From: Tetzosporium hominis
GTDB lineage: Bacteria; Bacillota; Bacilli; Bacillales_A; Planococcaceae
DNA: 64,000 nucleotides
Direction: 5' to 3'
Assembly (NCBI RefSeq): GCF_002265435.1
Contig: NZ_NOKQ01000204.1
Span: 1-64,000 of the forward strand
Position 1 is the stretch's first letter; each line of letters begins with the position of its first letter. The position numbers and the translations under genes are program-made. The notes under the pieces were generated by a model, which searched no databases, was not told where the DNA came from, and saw only the letters and a list, made by a program, of their open reading frames with translations. Shown in pieces: positions 50,259 through 59,054 of the stretch.

Positions 50259-50802
50259 ATGTGCGGCGAAGTTGAACGTAGTCGGCAAGTACCCCTTCAT
50301 AGATGAGATGAGGTTCTAACTCGCGCCGGAAATCATCAGGTTCAACTAGGGAAGGAAGTTTGGGCCAAAAACGAATGCCCGCCCGGTGCAAGATTTCAGC
50401 AACAAACTGGGAACAGAAATAAGATCCTTGTGGCTCAAAAGGGGCTTTTACTGCTACTCCGAAAACACCAAGTAAATTATAGATGGTCTTCTTGTTATTC
50501 TTTTGAAACAAAGCGATCATCCGCTCGATTTTTTGATACTGCCTGGGACTCACTTGTATCTCATAAATGGCACAAGTCGTCTTCGGGTATTTCTTATAGG
50601 TCCCGTTTAAAACGTCTTCTTGAACAAATCCTGCTTTAAAAGGGTTGTTGGGTTTTTTACGTCCGAAGCTATATAATTGAATCAAGTCCTTGTCTAAAGA
50701 GAGAGACGAATGGTTGTAAGGGGCTTTTGTATAGGTTTTGATGGTCTTTGTAAAGACCGTCCCTGTATCCGTTAATAAAATATAAATAAATCGTTCATTC
50801 AA
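50257..50802 (-). CDS. Permuted NlpC/P60-type (YiiX-like) cysteine hydrolase
   Basis: A 181-residue protein with the circularly permuted papain-like arrangement: His first (YNHSSLSLD, H31) and the nucleophile Cys later (YFCSQFVAEIL, C130). Family members are amidases or peptidases acting on lipids or cell-wall peptides. No signal peptide. GAGAGGAT upstream of the ATG at 50802. Divergently placed to the CdsA-like gene at 50845. Confidence 0.75.
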   Translation of the reverse strand: MNERFIYILLTDTGTVFTKTIKTYTKAPYNHSSLSLDKDLIQLYSFGRKKPNNPFKAGFVQEDVLNGTYKKYPKTTCAIYEIQVSPRQYQKIERMIALFQKNNKKTIYNLLGVFGVAVKAPFEPQGSYFCSQFVAEILHRAGIRFWPKLPSLVEPDDFRRELEPHLIYEGVLADYVQLRRT

Positions 50803-50844
50803 AGGGGATCCTCTCCTTATGTATGAGTCCAGGGGTGTGGGAAT

Positions 50845-51816
50845 GTGAATGTAGACTATTTTATGAATTCCACGTTTTATGTTGTATACGTCGTCTTTAT
50901 TGTATTGATCATCGTCAGTCTTCTTGTTTCAGTTATAACATATTTTCAGAAGAGGAAAAATAAGGGCCGCAACAAATATGAAGAATTAGTGATTCGAACA
51001 AGACTATGGTGGGGTATGGCAACCATCTTTGGTTTGTCCTTCCTAGTGCATCCGAACGTCTCATTAGTCTCGTTAATGGTGCTTTGTTTCTTGGCTCTTC
51101 GAGAATACTTCTCTATGTTGGAAACTCGTAAACAAGATCGCAGGCTATTTATCTGGGCGTATTTAGCGATTCCTATTAATTTTTATTGGATTTATGTCGG
51201 TTGGTACGGCATGTTTATTGTGTTTATTCCGATTTATGTCTTTTTATTTTTGCCGCTCGCCCGTCTATTCCAAAAAAGCAGTGCTGGGTTTTTAAAATCG
51301 GTTAGTATGACTCAGTGGGGACTCATGCTTCTCGTCTTCGGTTTAAGCCACTTAGCGCTATTTGCGAAAATGCCAGAGATCACAAGGCACGATGTAGGGA
51401 TTGCGACTGAATACGGCGCTTTGATGGTGTTATTTTTGATTCCATTGACGCAGGCCAATGACGTGATTCAATATGTGGTGTCGAAAAACTTTGGAAGACA
51501 TAAAGTGTTACCTGTTGCGAATCCGGATCTGACATGGGAAGGGGTATTCGCAGGGATTGTCGGAACCACTATTTTGGCGGTACTGATTGCACCGTGGATT
51601 ACACCTATGTCCTTACAGTTTAGTATCTTTGCCGGCTTCTTGATAGGAGCTACAGGATTCTTTGGTACAGCTGTGATGTCTGCGCTGAAGCGAAACTTCT
51701 TCTTACGAGAAACGGTTGACGGTCAAGTTGTTGAAAGTAAGACGATTAACAAAGTGGATAGCCTAACATATACGGCTCCAGTCTTCTTTCATCTAGTTTA
51801 CTGGGCTATTTTTTAA
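50845..51816 (+). CDS. CdsA-like phosphatidate cytidylyltransferase family membrane protein
   Basis: A 323-residue protein with eight or nine hydrophobic helices. The C-terminus SALKR...NKVDSLTYTAPVFFH recalls the CDP-diglyceride synthase signature, in which S-x2-KR and a DR-x-D motif bind CTP and metal, and NPDLTWEGVFAG matches the TxEG segment. The Asp-Arg-Asp part appears as KVDSL, so it is a divergent family member and not certain to be the housekeeping CdsA. GTG start with AGGGG about 9 nt upstream. Confidence 0.72.
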   Translation: MNVDYFMNSTFYVVYVVFIVLIIVSLLVSVITYFQKRKNKGRNKYEELVIRTRLWWGMATIFGLSFLVHPNVSLVSLMVLCFLALREYFSMLETRKQDRRLFIWAYLAIPINFYWIYVGWYGMFIVFIPIYVFLFLPLARLFQKSSAGFLKSVSMTQWGLMLLVFGLSHLALFAKMPEITRHDVGIATEYGALMVLFLIPLTQANDVIQYVVSKNFGRHKVLPVANPDLTWEGVFAGIVGTTILAVLIAPWITPMSLQFSIFAGFLIGATGFFGTAVMSALKRNFFLRETVDGQVVESKTINKVDSLTYTAPVFFHLVYWAIF

Positions 51817-51893
51817 ACCGTCTGCAGGAGCTTCCGCTTTATGTTAAACTGGACTTATCGAAATTGTCAGAAACTATAAGGAGTGTAGGGCAC

Positions 51894-52478
51894 ATGTCAA
51901 TGGAATTACTTACAAAGCAGACAGCTGGCGTGATCAATGCAGTGACGAAACAGCCGAAATGGGAGAAAGAGGCACTCCTTGAAGGAATTCAAAAGATACT
52001 CGTTGAAAAGCGAGGAAAAGTAGAGTCTGATGAAGCGTATTTAGATTCTTTACTTCAAAACGTCGCGTTTTATATCAATCATACAAATGGAATGAATAAT
52101 TTTTTCTTCCAAAGCATCGATAAAGAGACGTTTTATACACCGGAAAGTTTCAAGGTGTATCTGTCCAATTTGCGGACGATGGTCAGTGATCCAGCAGAAC
52201 TCCAAAAAGTCGCAGAACGACAGCGTGGATTTGTTCTAAAAGGTGAGACGTTAGAAGAAAAGGCTCGTCATGGGGAGTTGGCCTACATGACGACTAAAAT
52301 CGTCAATGACCTGTTACTCGATTTCTTGACGACGTTCTACCATCCAAACAATCGTGAGCCGATGCAACCATTTATGGAATACAGTGCGAAGGTGGTAGTA
52401 GAGACGGTCTTTAAATTCTGTAATACCTATGCGTCGCTCCAGATTGATGCGATTCCGGGGAAAAAAGATTTACAGTAA
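51894..52478 (+). CDS. Hypothetical cytosolic protein
   Basis: A 194-residue, mainly helical protein with no membrane helix and no recognised domain. It has conserved-looking FYINHTNGMNNFFFQSIDKETFY and a central KVAERQRGFVLKGETLEEKARHGEL, quoted in part (RQRGFVLKGETLEEKARH). ATG 51894 follows AAGGAG with 10-nt spacing. It sits ahead of the rpmG gene and behind the CdsA-like gene, each probably separate transcripts. Confidence 0.6.
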   Translation: MSMELLTKQTAGVINAVTKQPKWEKEALLEGIQKILVEKRGKVESDEAYLDSLLQNVAFYINHTNGMNNFFFQSIDKETFYTPESFKVYLSNLRTMVSDPAELQKVAERQRGFVLKGETLEEKARHGELAYMTTKIVNDLLLDFLTTFYHPNNREPMQPFMEYSAKVVVETVFKFCNTYASLQIDAIPGKKDLQ

Positions 52479-52486
52479 CTAAATGG

Positions 52487-52530
52487 GGTGGTCCCGCTTC
52501 CCAGCTCCTTTACCGGGAGCAGAGACCATC
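52487..52530 (+). promoter_or_regulatory. Hairpin region before the ribosomal protein L33 gene
   Basis: Outer arms GGTGGTC (52487-52493) and GACCATC (52524-52530) pair (7 bp, one G-U). Inside, GGGAGC (52515-52520) can pair either with GCTCC (52504-52508) or with GCTTCCC (52496-52502), giving two alternative folds. There is no T-run, so it is not a simple terminator; it may be a leader structure or terminate poorly. Confidence 0.3.
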
Positions 52531-52550
52531 ATTCAATAGGAGGAAATGAG

Positions 52551-52700
52551 ATGCGTGTGAATAGTACACTTGCTTGTACAGAAACAGGCGACCGCAATTT
52601 CATTACGACGAAGAACAAACGGAACAATCCAGAGAGAATTGAACTGAAAAAGTATTGTCCTCGTTTAAAAAAAGTAACACTTCATCGAGAGACGAAATAA
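52551..52700 (+). CDS. rpmG: 50S ribosomal protein L33, zinc-free (C-minus) type
   Basis: A 49-residue protein starting [16 protein letters not shown] and ending [10 protein letters not shown]. It matches B. subtilis RpmGB closely. The first zinc pair keeps only one Cys (C-T-E-T) and the second only one (YCPRL), so it is the zinc-independent paralogue. Zinc-independent L33 forms can replace the zinc form during zinc limitation, but no Zur box was recognised here. AGGAGG is 8 nt upstream. Confidence 0.93.
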   Translation: MRVNSTLACTETGDRNFITTKNKRNNPERIELKKYCPRLKKVTLHRETK

Positions 52701-52703
52701 TAG

Positions 52704-52735
52704 AAAGAGCTAAGGCCGCAGCCTTAGCTCTTTTT
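52704..52735. terminator. Bidirectional terminator between rpmG and uppP
   Basis: A 13-bp perfect stem AAAGAGCTAAGGC / GCCTTAGCTCTTT with a CGCA tetraloop, T-run on the right and A-run on the left. Confidence 0.92.
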
Positions 52736-52736
52736 G

Positions 52737-53543
52737 TTAACCAAAAATTAAGAAACCAAATCCCACGACTAAACAATAGACCGTGAAATAGATTAGATTC
52801 CCACGCGCCATAATGTTCATGAACCATTTGAGTGCGAAGTAGGAGAATCCAAAGGAGAAAAGAAATGCAAGAAGATACGGTAACCACATATCCCCTAAAG
52901 CCAAGTCTGGGATTTTGACAATGATTAGACCTAAACTAATAGGGATGAACAGTAAGAACGAGAAGCGTAGCGCCGTTTCTTGTTTCATTCCAAGTCCCAT
53001 CGCGGCGACAATCGTTGCTCCTGAACGACTGATTCCTGGAATCAACGCTATGGCCTGTGCGAAGCCTACAATCAACGCATCTTTCCAGGTCAGATCTCCG
53101 TCATTCTTTCTTCCTTTTAGATTGCGGATAAAGAATAGCGCAATCCCGGTGACAATCAAAGCCACAGCCACTGTTTTCGAAGACTTAAAGAATTCTGCGA
53201 TGACATCTTCGAACAATAATCCGATCACCCCAGCAGGAATCGTCGCAATGATGAGATACAGAACGAATTGAAAATCAGATTTTCCTTCAGCGGAGCGATG
53301 TTGCACGTAAGATAGAGAGTTCATCACTAAACGAATCAGGTCCTTACGGTAAATCAGTAGAACCGCCAGAAGCGATGCGAAATTCATCAGAATCTCGAAT
53401 GTAAAGTCGTCTGCTCGAATTTCGAGACCAAACAGCTCTTGGGCAATCACCAGATGGCCGCTAGAAGAAATTGGAATAGGTTCTGTAAACCCTTGTAAAG
53501 CTCCAAGAAATATGTATTTGAGTAAAATGATTAGTTCTTCCAT
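52737..53543 (-). CDS. uppP: Undecaprenyl-diphosphatase (BacA family)
   Basis: A 268-residue membrane enzyme with about eight helices that recycles undecaprenyl pyrophosphate for peptidoglycan synthesis. Motif 1 reads [13 protein letters not shown] near residue 20 (normally GLTEFLPISSTGH) with the catalytic Glu and His, and motif 2 is PGISRSGAT. Both are conserved apart from F-to-P and T-to-S changes. ATG 53543 is chosen from GGAGG 5-6 nt upstream. Family members confer bacitracin tolerance when abundant. Confidence 0.92.
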   Translation of the reverse strand: MEELIILLKYIFLGALQGFTEPIPISSSGHLVIAQELFGLEIRADDFTFEILMNFASLLAVLLIYRKDLIRLVMNSLSYVQHRSAEGKSDFQFVLYLIIATIPAGVIGLLFEDVIAEFFKSSKTVAVALIVTGIALFFIRNLKGRKNDGDLTWKDALIVGFAQAIALIPGISRSGATIVAAMGLGMKQETALRFSFLLFIPISLGLIIVKIPDLALGDMWLPYLLAFLFSFGFSYFALKWFMNIMARGNLIYFTVYCLVVGFGFLIFG

Positions 53544-53589
53544 GAAAACCTCCAACTTTTCTTATACTATGTCAGGTTTCTCGGACGCA

Positions 53590-54180
53590 TTAATTGGGGA
53601 ATCCATCTTCTACGACCTCAACAGGATACTGCTCCAGTATGCGAGGGATCGCACGAACGGTAGGGCCGTGTTGTGCATCATAAGGGATCGTCACGTCTTG
53701 GGTAGGTGTCGAGAACGTGATGGCTGTGATTCGTAAAGGGTCCGGTTGATAATGGCGAGTCATTTGCGTCAGTTCTTCAAACAGGAGACGCTCAGCCTGC
53801 ACGTGACCAAATGCGTGATGAGTGACGCGGGTAGGCTCAATAGATGTGTAGCTGAAAATCGAAGAGATTGCGACGGGTACGCTAAGTAACCCTATCCCGA
53901 TAAAGAGCCAGGTAAGCCGGAACGGTTTTCTCTTTTTGTCAGTCCACATAAGTAGGGTCAAGGCGACCAGACAAAGAACACCAAGGCCTGCCATAGCTCC
54001 GGCGAGTCCACGGAACGCTTCTTCATGCCGGATCAACGCCAATTGATTTTCTTGATAAAAGAACACGTCTTGGGCGAATAAAATAATCGGGATGGGCAAA
54101 AAAAGTGAGCCGATCAGAAGTAAGATACCGCCACTCAGCAAAATTCCCTCTACATTCATATGTTTTCTACGCTTTGCCAT
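53590..54180 (-). CDS. Hypothetical membrane protein
   Basis: A 196-residue protein with three hydrophobic helices (about 11-35, 56-80, 88-112) and a C-terminal soluble domain of about 80 residues. No family recognised. GGAGG lies 7-8 nt before the ATG. It is 46 nt upstream of uppP on the same strand and might be co-transcribed with it. Confidence 0.6.
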   Translation of the reverse strand: MAKRRKHMNVEGILLSGGILLLIGSLFLPIPIILFAQDVFFYQENQLALIRHEEAFRGLAGAMAGLGVLCLVALTLLMWTDKKRKPFRLTWLFIGIGLLSVPVAISSIFSYTSIEPTRVTHHAFGHVQAERLLFEELTQMTRHYQPDPLRITAITFSTPTQDVTIPYDAQHGPTVRAIPRILEQYPVEVVEDGFPN

Positions 54181-54343
54181 ATCAACACCTCCTTCTCATG
54201 ATGACATATCCCGTATCATCTGTCTAAAAGGAATATGATCCGATCCGCGGTTTTCATCGTTCTCTAAATAGCCATATGTCTCATAAAAATTGCATCACAC
54301 ATCCTTTATACTGAAACTGAGTATAGAAATGGAGGAAATATCT

Positions 54344-54934
54344 ATGAAAAAAATCATTCAATTAATCCTTGTGAGTCTTTTCTTTTTCTTGACCACAACG
54401 ATGGTATCCGCTCACACAGATTTAAGCACAACGAATCCGGAAAACGGTGCTGAGATTACAGAATCATTATCTGAAATTACCTTAACGTATTCAGGTCAAA
54501 TTGAAGAGGGGAGTGTGTTCGATCTACAAAACGAACAAGGTGAGACCATTTCGGTCGAGAGCTTTTCTATTACAGATGGTGTGTTGACAGGTACTCTTGC
54601 CGCTCCTTTAGAAAATGGTGCGTATACAGTGAACTGGAACAGCATTAGTGAGGATGGACATCCATTGAACGGAACTTTTGCATTTACAGTAGCCGTTCCT
54701 GAACAAGATCCTGTAACTACAGAGGCACAGGAGACGGAAGATGCAGAGAGTACAGAAGAAGTGGAAGAACCTGCAGAACAAGCGACGGAGGATTCTTCTG
54801 AGGAGACGGTCGTAGCGGCGACTGCTACAGAAACAGATACTGATTCGTCTCCGCTTATTTGGGTCATCGTTGGGCTTGTGATCGTACTTGTTGCGGCTAG
54901 CCTATGGATGGTCACGAAACGTAAGAGAATATAA
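54344..54934 (+). CDS. copC: CopC-type copper-binding exported protein
   Basis: A 196-residue protein with a signal peptide cleaved after VSA, giving a mature N-terminus of His24. CopC fold (about 24-120) contains NPENGAEI and SEDGHPLNGTF with D104 and H106; His1, Asp and His are the copper(II) ligands in the family. A Glu/Thr-rich linker (about 125-165) and a C-terminal membrane helix followed by KRKR anchor it. Start ATG 54344 after GGAGG. Next gene copD overlaps by 1 nt (TAATG). Confidence 0.85.
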   Translation: MKKIIQLILVSLFFFLTTTMVSAHTDLSTTNPENGAEITESLSEITLTYSGQIEEGSVFDLQNEQGETISVESFSITDGVLTGTLAAPLENGAYTVNWNSISEDGHPLNGTFAFTVAVPEQDPVTTEAQETEDAESTEEVEEPAEQATEDSSEETVVAATATETDTDSSPLIWVIVGLVIVLVAASLWMVTKRKRI

Positions 54935-56019
54935 TGGAAATACTGGTCATGCTGGGGCAGTTAGTTCTGTCGCTTGGACTTGCTGTTCTTGTAGGGAGTT
55001 TTCTGCTTCTCGCTCTACCGGAAAACAAACGACCGAACCTTTCCGTCTCACCATTGATCATTGCAGGCAGTGTAGTGGGCGTAGTCGTCGGAGCATTTAT
55101 TCCGGTTCTTCAAATTACATTTGCACTGATGCCGCGTTTGTCATTTACGGAAGCATTTGAGATGGTCGTGCTATCGTATCGCACAGGTCTCGCATGGGAT
55201 TTCACACTCTTAGGTGGCGTGCTGCTAATTGTTTTGTATGCGCTATTCCAGCACCGAAACGAGTGGTTCTTTCAAGCGGCGTATCTTGCACTCACCGTGT
55301 TTATGATTGGCACCATCGCCTGGGCAAGTCATGCCAGCTCCATTGCACCAGTGAGAGGCTTTGTGGGTGATTTTCTCCATCTGCTTGCCGCTGCCATCTG
55401 GGTCGGCGTGGTTCTCGTTATTGCCTGGTTCGCCACGACGACATCCAATTGGCTGAACTGGCTAAAATGGTTTTCCCCGGTAGCCTTCATTTGTTTTATC
55501 ACGATGGGGGTCAGCGGGTTCTTATTGATGGACCTGACCGTACCCAATTATGTGACTGGACTAAGCACGTCGTACGGACAAGGTCTGTTCATCAAACAGT
55601 TGCTTATGATTCCTTTGATTGCGTATATTGTGATCAATAGTTTCTTTATGAAACGCTGGTTGAGCGCACGTAAACTGAATCCGATTCCGTGGGTTCGTGC
55701 AGAATCCGTCATTTTGTTTGCCATTTTCATGGTGACCGCCTTCTTCAGTCATCAGGCACCCCCAAGTTCAATGGTCATGGAGGGCAATCTTTCTGCGCTA
55801 TCTCTGTTATTCCTTGAGGGTTCATTGATCACAGGAGAGGCGCTAAGCTTTGAACTAGGGCTTCCTGTATTGTTCTTCGGCGGCCTTGCGTTTATCTTCG
55901 GCGGGCTGGTCGTGACGGCGTTTATCAAACGAGCACCCATCGCAGCAGGCGGTTTGTTCGGAGTAGCCTCTGTGGCCTGTGCCTATATTGGCATGATGTC
56001 AAGTATCATCGTCAGCTAA
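54934..56019 (+). CDS. copD: CopD family membrane protein
   Basis: A 361-residue protein with eight helices and the CopD-type motifs FLHLLAAAIWVGVVLVI and FSPVAFICFITMGVSGF plus conserved His residues in the helices. With CopC it is proposed to take up copper or help deliver it to oxidases. Copper delivery is a family inference. A strong terminator follows. Confidence 0.83.
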   Translation: MEILVMLGQLVLSLGLAVLVGSFLLLALPENKRPNLSVSPLIIAGSVVGVVVGAFIPVLQITFALMPRLSFTEAFEMVVLSYRTGLAWDFTLLGGVLLIVLYALFQHRNEWFFQAAYLALTVFMIGTIAWASHASSIAPVRGFVGDFLHLLAAAIWVGVVLVIAWFATTTSNWLNWLKWFSPVAFICFITMGVSGFLLMDLTVPNYVTGLSTSYGQGLFIKQLLMIPLIAYIVINSFFMKRWLSARKLNPIPWVRAESVILFAIFMVTAFFSHQAPPSSMVMEGNLSALSLLFLEGSLITGEALSFELGLPVLFFGGLAFIFGGLVVTAFIKRAPIAAGGLFGVASVACAYIGMMSSIIVS

Positions 56020-56046
56020 CGACTCACCCTTTGGGTGGGTCGTTTT
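56019..56046 (+). terminator. Terminator after copCD
   Basis: An 11-bp stem ACGACTCACCC / GGGTGGGTCGT with one G-U and a short TTTG-type loop, then T4. Confidence 0.85.
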
Positions 56047-56125
56047 GCGTTCGCGAAAACACAGCAAAAGGTCTACAATGAGTAGGAAGACGTAGTTTCT
56101 AATTACAAACAGAGGAGGCGTTACA

Positions 56126-57064
56126 ATGGCTTTTCAACGTACCAAAATAGCCGTGATCGGAGCAGGATTTACTGGAGCAACCACCGCATTTATGCTGGCG
56201 CAGAAAGAACTAGGGGATGTCGTGTTGGTCGATATTCCAGAGCAAGAGAACCCGACAAAGGGCAAGGCGCTAGATATGTTGGAGACGGGTCCTGTCCAAA
56301 AATTTAGCACGCATATTACGGGCGCGTCCGATTACGAATCGATTCGAGATGCAGATCTTGTCATCATCACGGCAGGCATTGCGCGAAAACCGGGCATGAG
56401 TCGAGATGACCTCGTGGCGACGAATGCGTCCATCATGCGTTCGGTTTCTGATAACATTAAGACGTATGCACCGAACAGTTATGTGTTAATTTTGAGTAAT
56501 CCAGTGGATGCCATGACGTATGTTTGTTACCAAACCACAGGCTTCCCCAAAAATCGAGTGATTGGCCAATCAGGTGTATTAGATACTGCCCGGTTCTCAA
56601 CGTTTGTCGCACAAGAACTAAACATTTCTGCCAAAGACATCACAGGGTTTGTGTTAGGTGGCCACGGGGATGACATGGTTCCATTGACGCGTTATTCGAA
56701 TGCCGGTGGAATTCCACTGAGTGACTTGATTGCACCTGATCGCATGGAAGCTATCGTCGAACGGACGAGAAAAGGTGGCGGTGAGATCGTCTCCTTGCTC
56801 GGTAACGGGAGTGCCTATTATGCACCAGCGGCTTCTTTAGTAGAGATGGCAGAGGCTATTTTGAAAGATGAGAAGAGAGTATTGCCAGCCATTGCTTATT
56901 TGGAAGGTGAATACGGCTATTCGGATATTTATCTCGGTGTTCCAACGATTTTAGGTGGCGACGGTATTGAAAAAATCATTGAGCTCGAGCTGACAGATGC
57001 AGAAAAAGAAGCCCTTGATCGTTCTGCTGAATCGGTAAAGAACGTCCTTAATTTATGTAAATAA
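56126..57064 (+). CDS. mdh: Malate dehydrogenase
   Basis: A 312-residue LDH/MDH-superfamily enzyme that interconverts malate and oxaloacetate with NAD in the TCA cycle. [11 protein letters not shown] is the nucleotide motif, [14 protein letters not shown] carries the substrate-binding Arg pair typical of [12 protein letters not shown] and [10 protein letters not shown] carry the catalytic Asp/His. It stands alone, whereas in Bacillus mdh follows citZ-icd. AGAGGAGG is 8 nt upstream. Confidence 0.94.
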   Translation: MAFQRTKIAVIGAGFTGATTAFMLAQKELGDVVLVDIPEQENPTKGKALDMLETGPVQKFSTHITGASDYESIRDADLVIITAGIARKPGMSRDDLVATNASIMRSVSDNIKTYAPNSYVLILSNPVDAMTYVCYQTTGFPKNRVIGQSGVLDTARFSTFVAQELNISAKDITGFVLGGHGDDMVPLTRYSNAGGIPLSDLIAPDRMEAIVERTRKGGGEIVSLLGNGSAYYAPAASLVEMAEAILKDEKRVLPAIAYLEGEYGYSDIYLGVPTILGGDGIEKIIELELTDAEKEALDRSAESVKNVLNLCK

Positions 57065-57072
57065 CTATTAAC

Positions 57073-57101
57073 AGACTGGCTGTTATAGCTGGTCTTTTTT
57101 A
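57073..57101 (+). terminator. Terminator after mdh
   Basis: A 9-bp stem AGACTGGCT / AGCTGGTCT (two G-U pairs), 5-nt loop, T6. Confidence 0.7.
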
Positions 57102-57293
57102 TTTGTTCAATTATTAAACAAAAGTCAGTCATTGGTATTGCTCAGCTAATTGCTATTTGATATATAATTTATAATTCAGTTTAAAATTTGAACTTTGTTC
57201 AAAAAGTTCTTTACTTCGAAGTTAAGGCGATTTATACTTTACTTAATTATCAGAAAATTAAATGTTATTAAACAATTATGGGGGGAGTTAGCA

Positions 57294-58442
57294 TTGACGA
57301 GTTTGCAATTCACTAGCGAACATGAATTATACAGAAAGTCATTACGAAAAATGCTAGAAAAAGAAGCTTATCCATTCTATGAAGAGTGGGAAGAAAAACG
57401 TCAAATTCCAAGATCGATTTGGACGAAGTTGGGGGAAAATGGATTTCTTCTTCCCTGGGTTGAAGAGGAATATGGGGGGCTGGGGCTAGATTTTTCTTAC
57501 TCAATGATCATGATTGAAGAACTTGAACGGGTGGGACAAGGATTAGCTGGTGGGGTTTGTCTTCATTCAGAAATTGTAAGCCCTTACATTGTGGAGTTGG
57601 GAACCGAAGAACAAAAGAATAGATGGCTTCCAAAGTGTATTAGTGGAGAGTTCATTACTGCTATCGCTATGACAGAACCTGGTGCAGGTTCAGATCTTGC
57701 CAACATTAAAACCACTGCAAGAAAAGAAGGAGACTACTACATTCTAAACGGAGAAAAGACCTTTATCACCAATGCAATTGATTCTGACTTAGCTATTGTT
57801 GTTTGTAAAACGGACCCTACTGCTCAGCCTGCTCATCGAGGCATTAGTCTCATAGTTGTTGAGACAGGCACACAAGGATACAAAAAAGGAAAAAAACTCG
57901 ACAAGATGGGAATACATAGTGGGGATACAGGAGAGTTGATTTTTGAAGATGCGAAAGTGCCAATTAGCAATCTTTTAGGTGAGGAGAACAAAGGATTTTA
58001 TTATTTAATGGGGCATCTCCAACAAGAGCGCCTAGTAGTCGCCATTCAGTGCCAAATTGAAGCAGAGGTCATGTTTGACATCACGCGAAATTATGTAAAA
58101 GAGCGAAAGGCATTTGGCAAGTCCATCAGTCAATTTCAGAACACGCAATTCAAGTTAGTCGAAATAGCAACTGAATTAGAATTGGGTAGAAATTATCTGA
58201 ATTCTGTAACCCATAGACATATTCAAGGAGAAGATATTGTGAAAGAGGTTTCTATGGCGAAATGGTGGATAAGCGAAATGGCCAAAAGAACCGCTGCTGA
58301 ATGTCTTCAATTACATGGAGGATACGGATACATGGAAGAATATGAAATCGCTCGCAGGTATCGAGATATTCCAGTTGCAAGTATTTATGCAGGTACGACT
58401 GAAATTATGAAAACCATCATTGCGAAACAACTGGAGCTTTAG
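57294..58442 (+). CDS. Acyl-CoA dehydrogenase
   Basis: A 382-residue flavoprotein that oxidises acyl-CoA to 2-enoyl-CoA. FAD-binding and active-site motifs include AMTEPGAGSDL (about 126-136), FITNAIDSDL, GYGYMEEYEIARRYRD (catalytic Glu region) and YAGTTEIMK. The TTG start at 57294 has GGGGGAG 6 nt upstream; the upstream frame to 57195 is AT-rich non-coding. First of a putative catabolic operon; the next gene is a TetR regulator 15 nt away. Chain length or ring specificity cannot be read. Confidence 0.9.
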   Translation: MTSLQFTSEHELYRKSLRKMLEKEAYPFYEEWEEKRQIPRSIWTKLGENGFLLPWVEEEYGGLGLDFSYSMIMIEELERVGQGLAGGVCLHSEIVSPYIVELGTEEQKNRWLPKCISGEFITAIAMTEPGAGSDLANIKTTARKEGDYYILNGEKTFITNAIDSDLAIVVCKTDPTAQPAHRGISLIVVETGTQGYKKGKKLDKMGIHSGDTGELIFEDAKVPISNLLGEENKGFYYLMGHLQQERLVVAIQCQIEAEVMFDITRNYVKERKAFGKSISQFQNTQFKLVEIATELELGRNYLNSVTHRHIQGEDIVKEVSMAKWWISEMAKRTAAECLQLHGGYGYMEEYEIARRYRDIPVASIYAGTTEIMKTIIAKQLEL

Positions 58443-58457
58443 AAAAGAGGGTGTGCT

Positions 58458-59042
58458 ATGAAGCGCTCGGAGATGAAAGTGAAGAAAAAGAAAGAAGATA
58501 TCATTCTTTCTGCTATAGCCATAATGAATCGCCAAGGTACTAAAGGAGCGACTATGGAACAGATTGCTGCAGAGCTTCTTATGACGAAAGGATCTCTTTA
58601 TTATTACTTCCGCAATAAGGAAGATCTCATTTTTCAATGTCACGTTTTGGTCCTGTCACGAGCCAATGAGGATATACAACAAGTTGTAAGTAGCGATAAA
58701 AGTTACGAAGAACGATTACGAGAAATGATTGCGCTGCATATCGATTACGCCATTAATGAAAAAGAAACATTCAATATGATCATACGTCCAGACAAAACGT
58801 TTGCGGAAGACCAGTTACAACCTTTGTTTGAAAAACGTGCGATTTACTCTCGCTTCTTTGATGAAATTATTGAAAGAGGGATTGAAGCGGGAGAATTTGA
58901 AAAAGTGGATGTTCGAATGGTGCGGATGATTTTACTCGGTGCGATGAACTGGATTCAACAGTGGTACAAAGAGGATGGAAAAAAATCGATTGAAGAAATT
59001 CAACAAGTGTATGCAGATTATTTAATCAAACTATTGAAGTAA
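58458..59042 (+). CDS. TetR/AcrR family regulator (FadR-like)
   Basis: A 194-residue regulator. HTH (about 22-52): TMEQIAAELLMTKGSLYYYFRNKEDLI, shortened here as GSLYYYFRNKEDL. The C-terminal helical ligand domain is typical of acyl-CoA-responsive TetR proteins of fatty-acid degradation, which is the genetic context here. Probably represses the cluster in the absence of an acyl-CoA. No operator motif was identified with confidence upstream of 57294. Confidence 0.86.
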   Translation: MKRSEMKVKKKKEDIILSAIAIMNRQGTKGATMEQIAAELLMTKGSLYYYFRNKEDLIFQCHVLVLSRANEDIQQVVSSDKSYEERLREMIALHIDYAINEKETFNMIIRPDKTFAEDQLQPLFEKRAIYSRFFDEIIERGIEAGEFEKVDVRMVRMILLGAMNWIQQWYKEDGKKSIEEIQQVYADYLIKLLK

Positions 59043-59054
59043 AGGGGTAGAGTC

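Noticed and set aside
52484-52530. Resemblance of GGGGTGGTCCCGC to the T-box antiterminator consensus
   Set aside because: There is no room for a T-box leader (the preceding gene ends at 52478) and no terminator with a T-run follows.
57195-57293. N-terminal extension of the acyl-CoA dehydrogenase
   Set aside because: AT-rich and lysine/phenylalanine-biased with no family match; GGGGGAG positions the start at TTG 57294.
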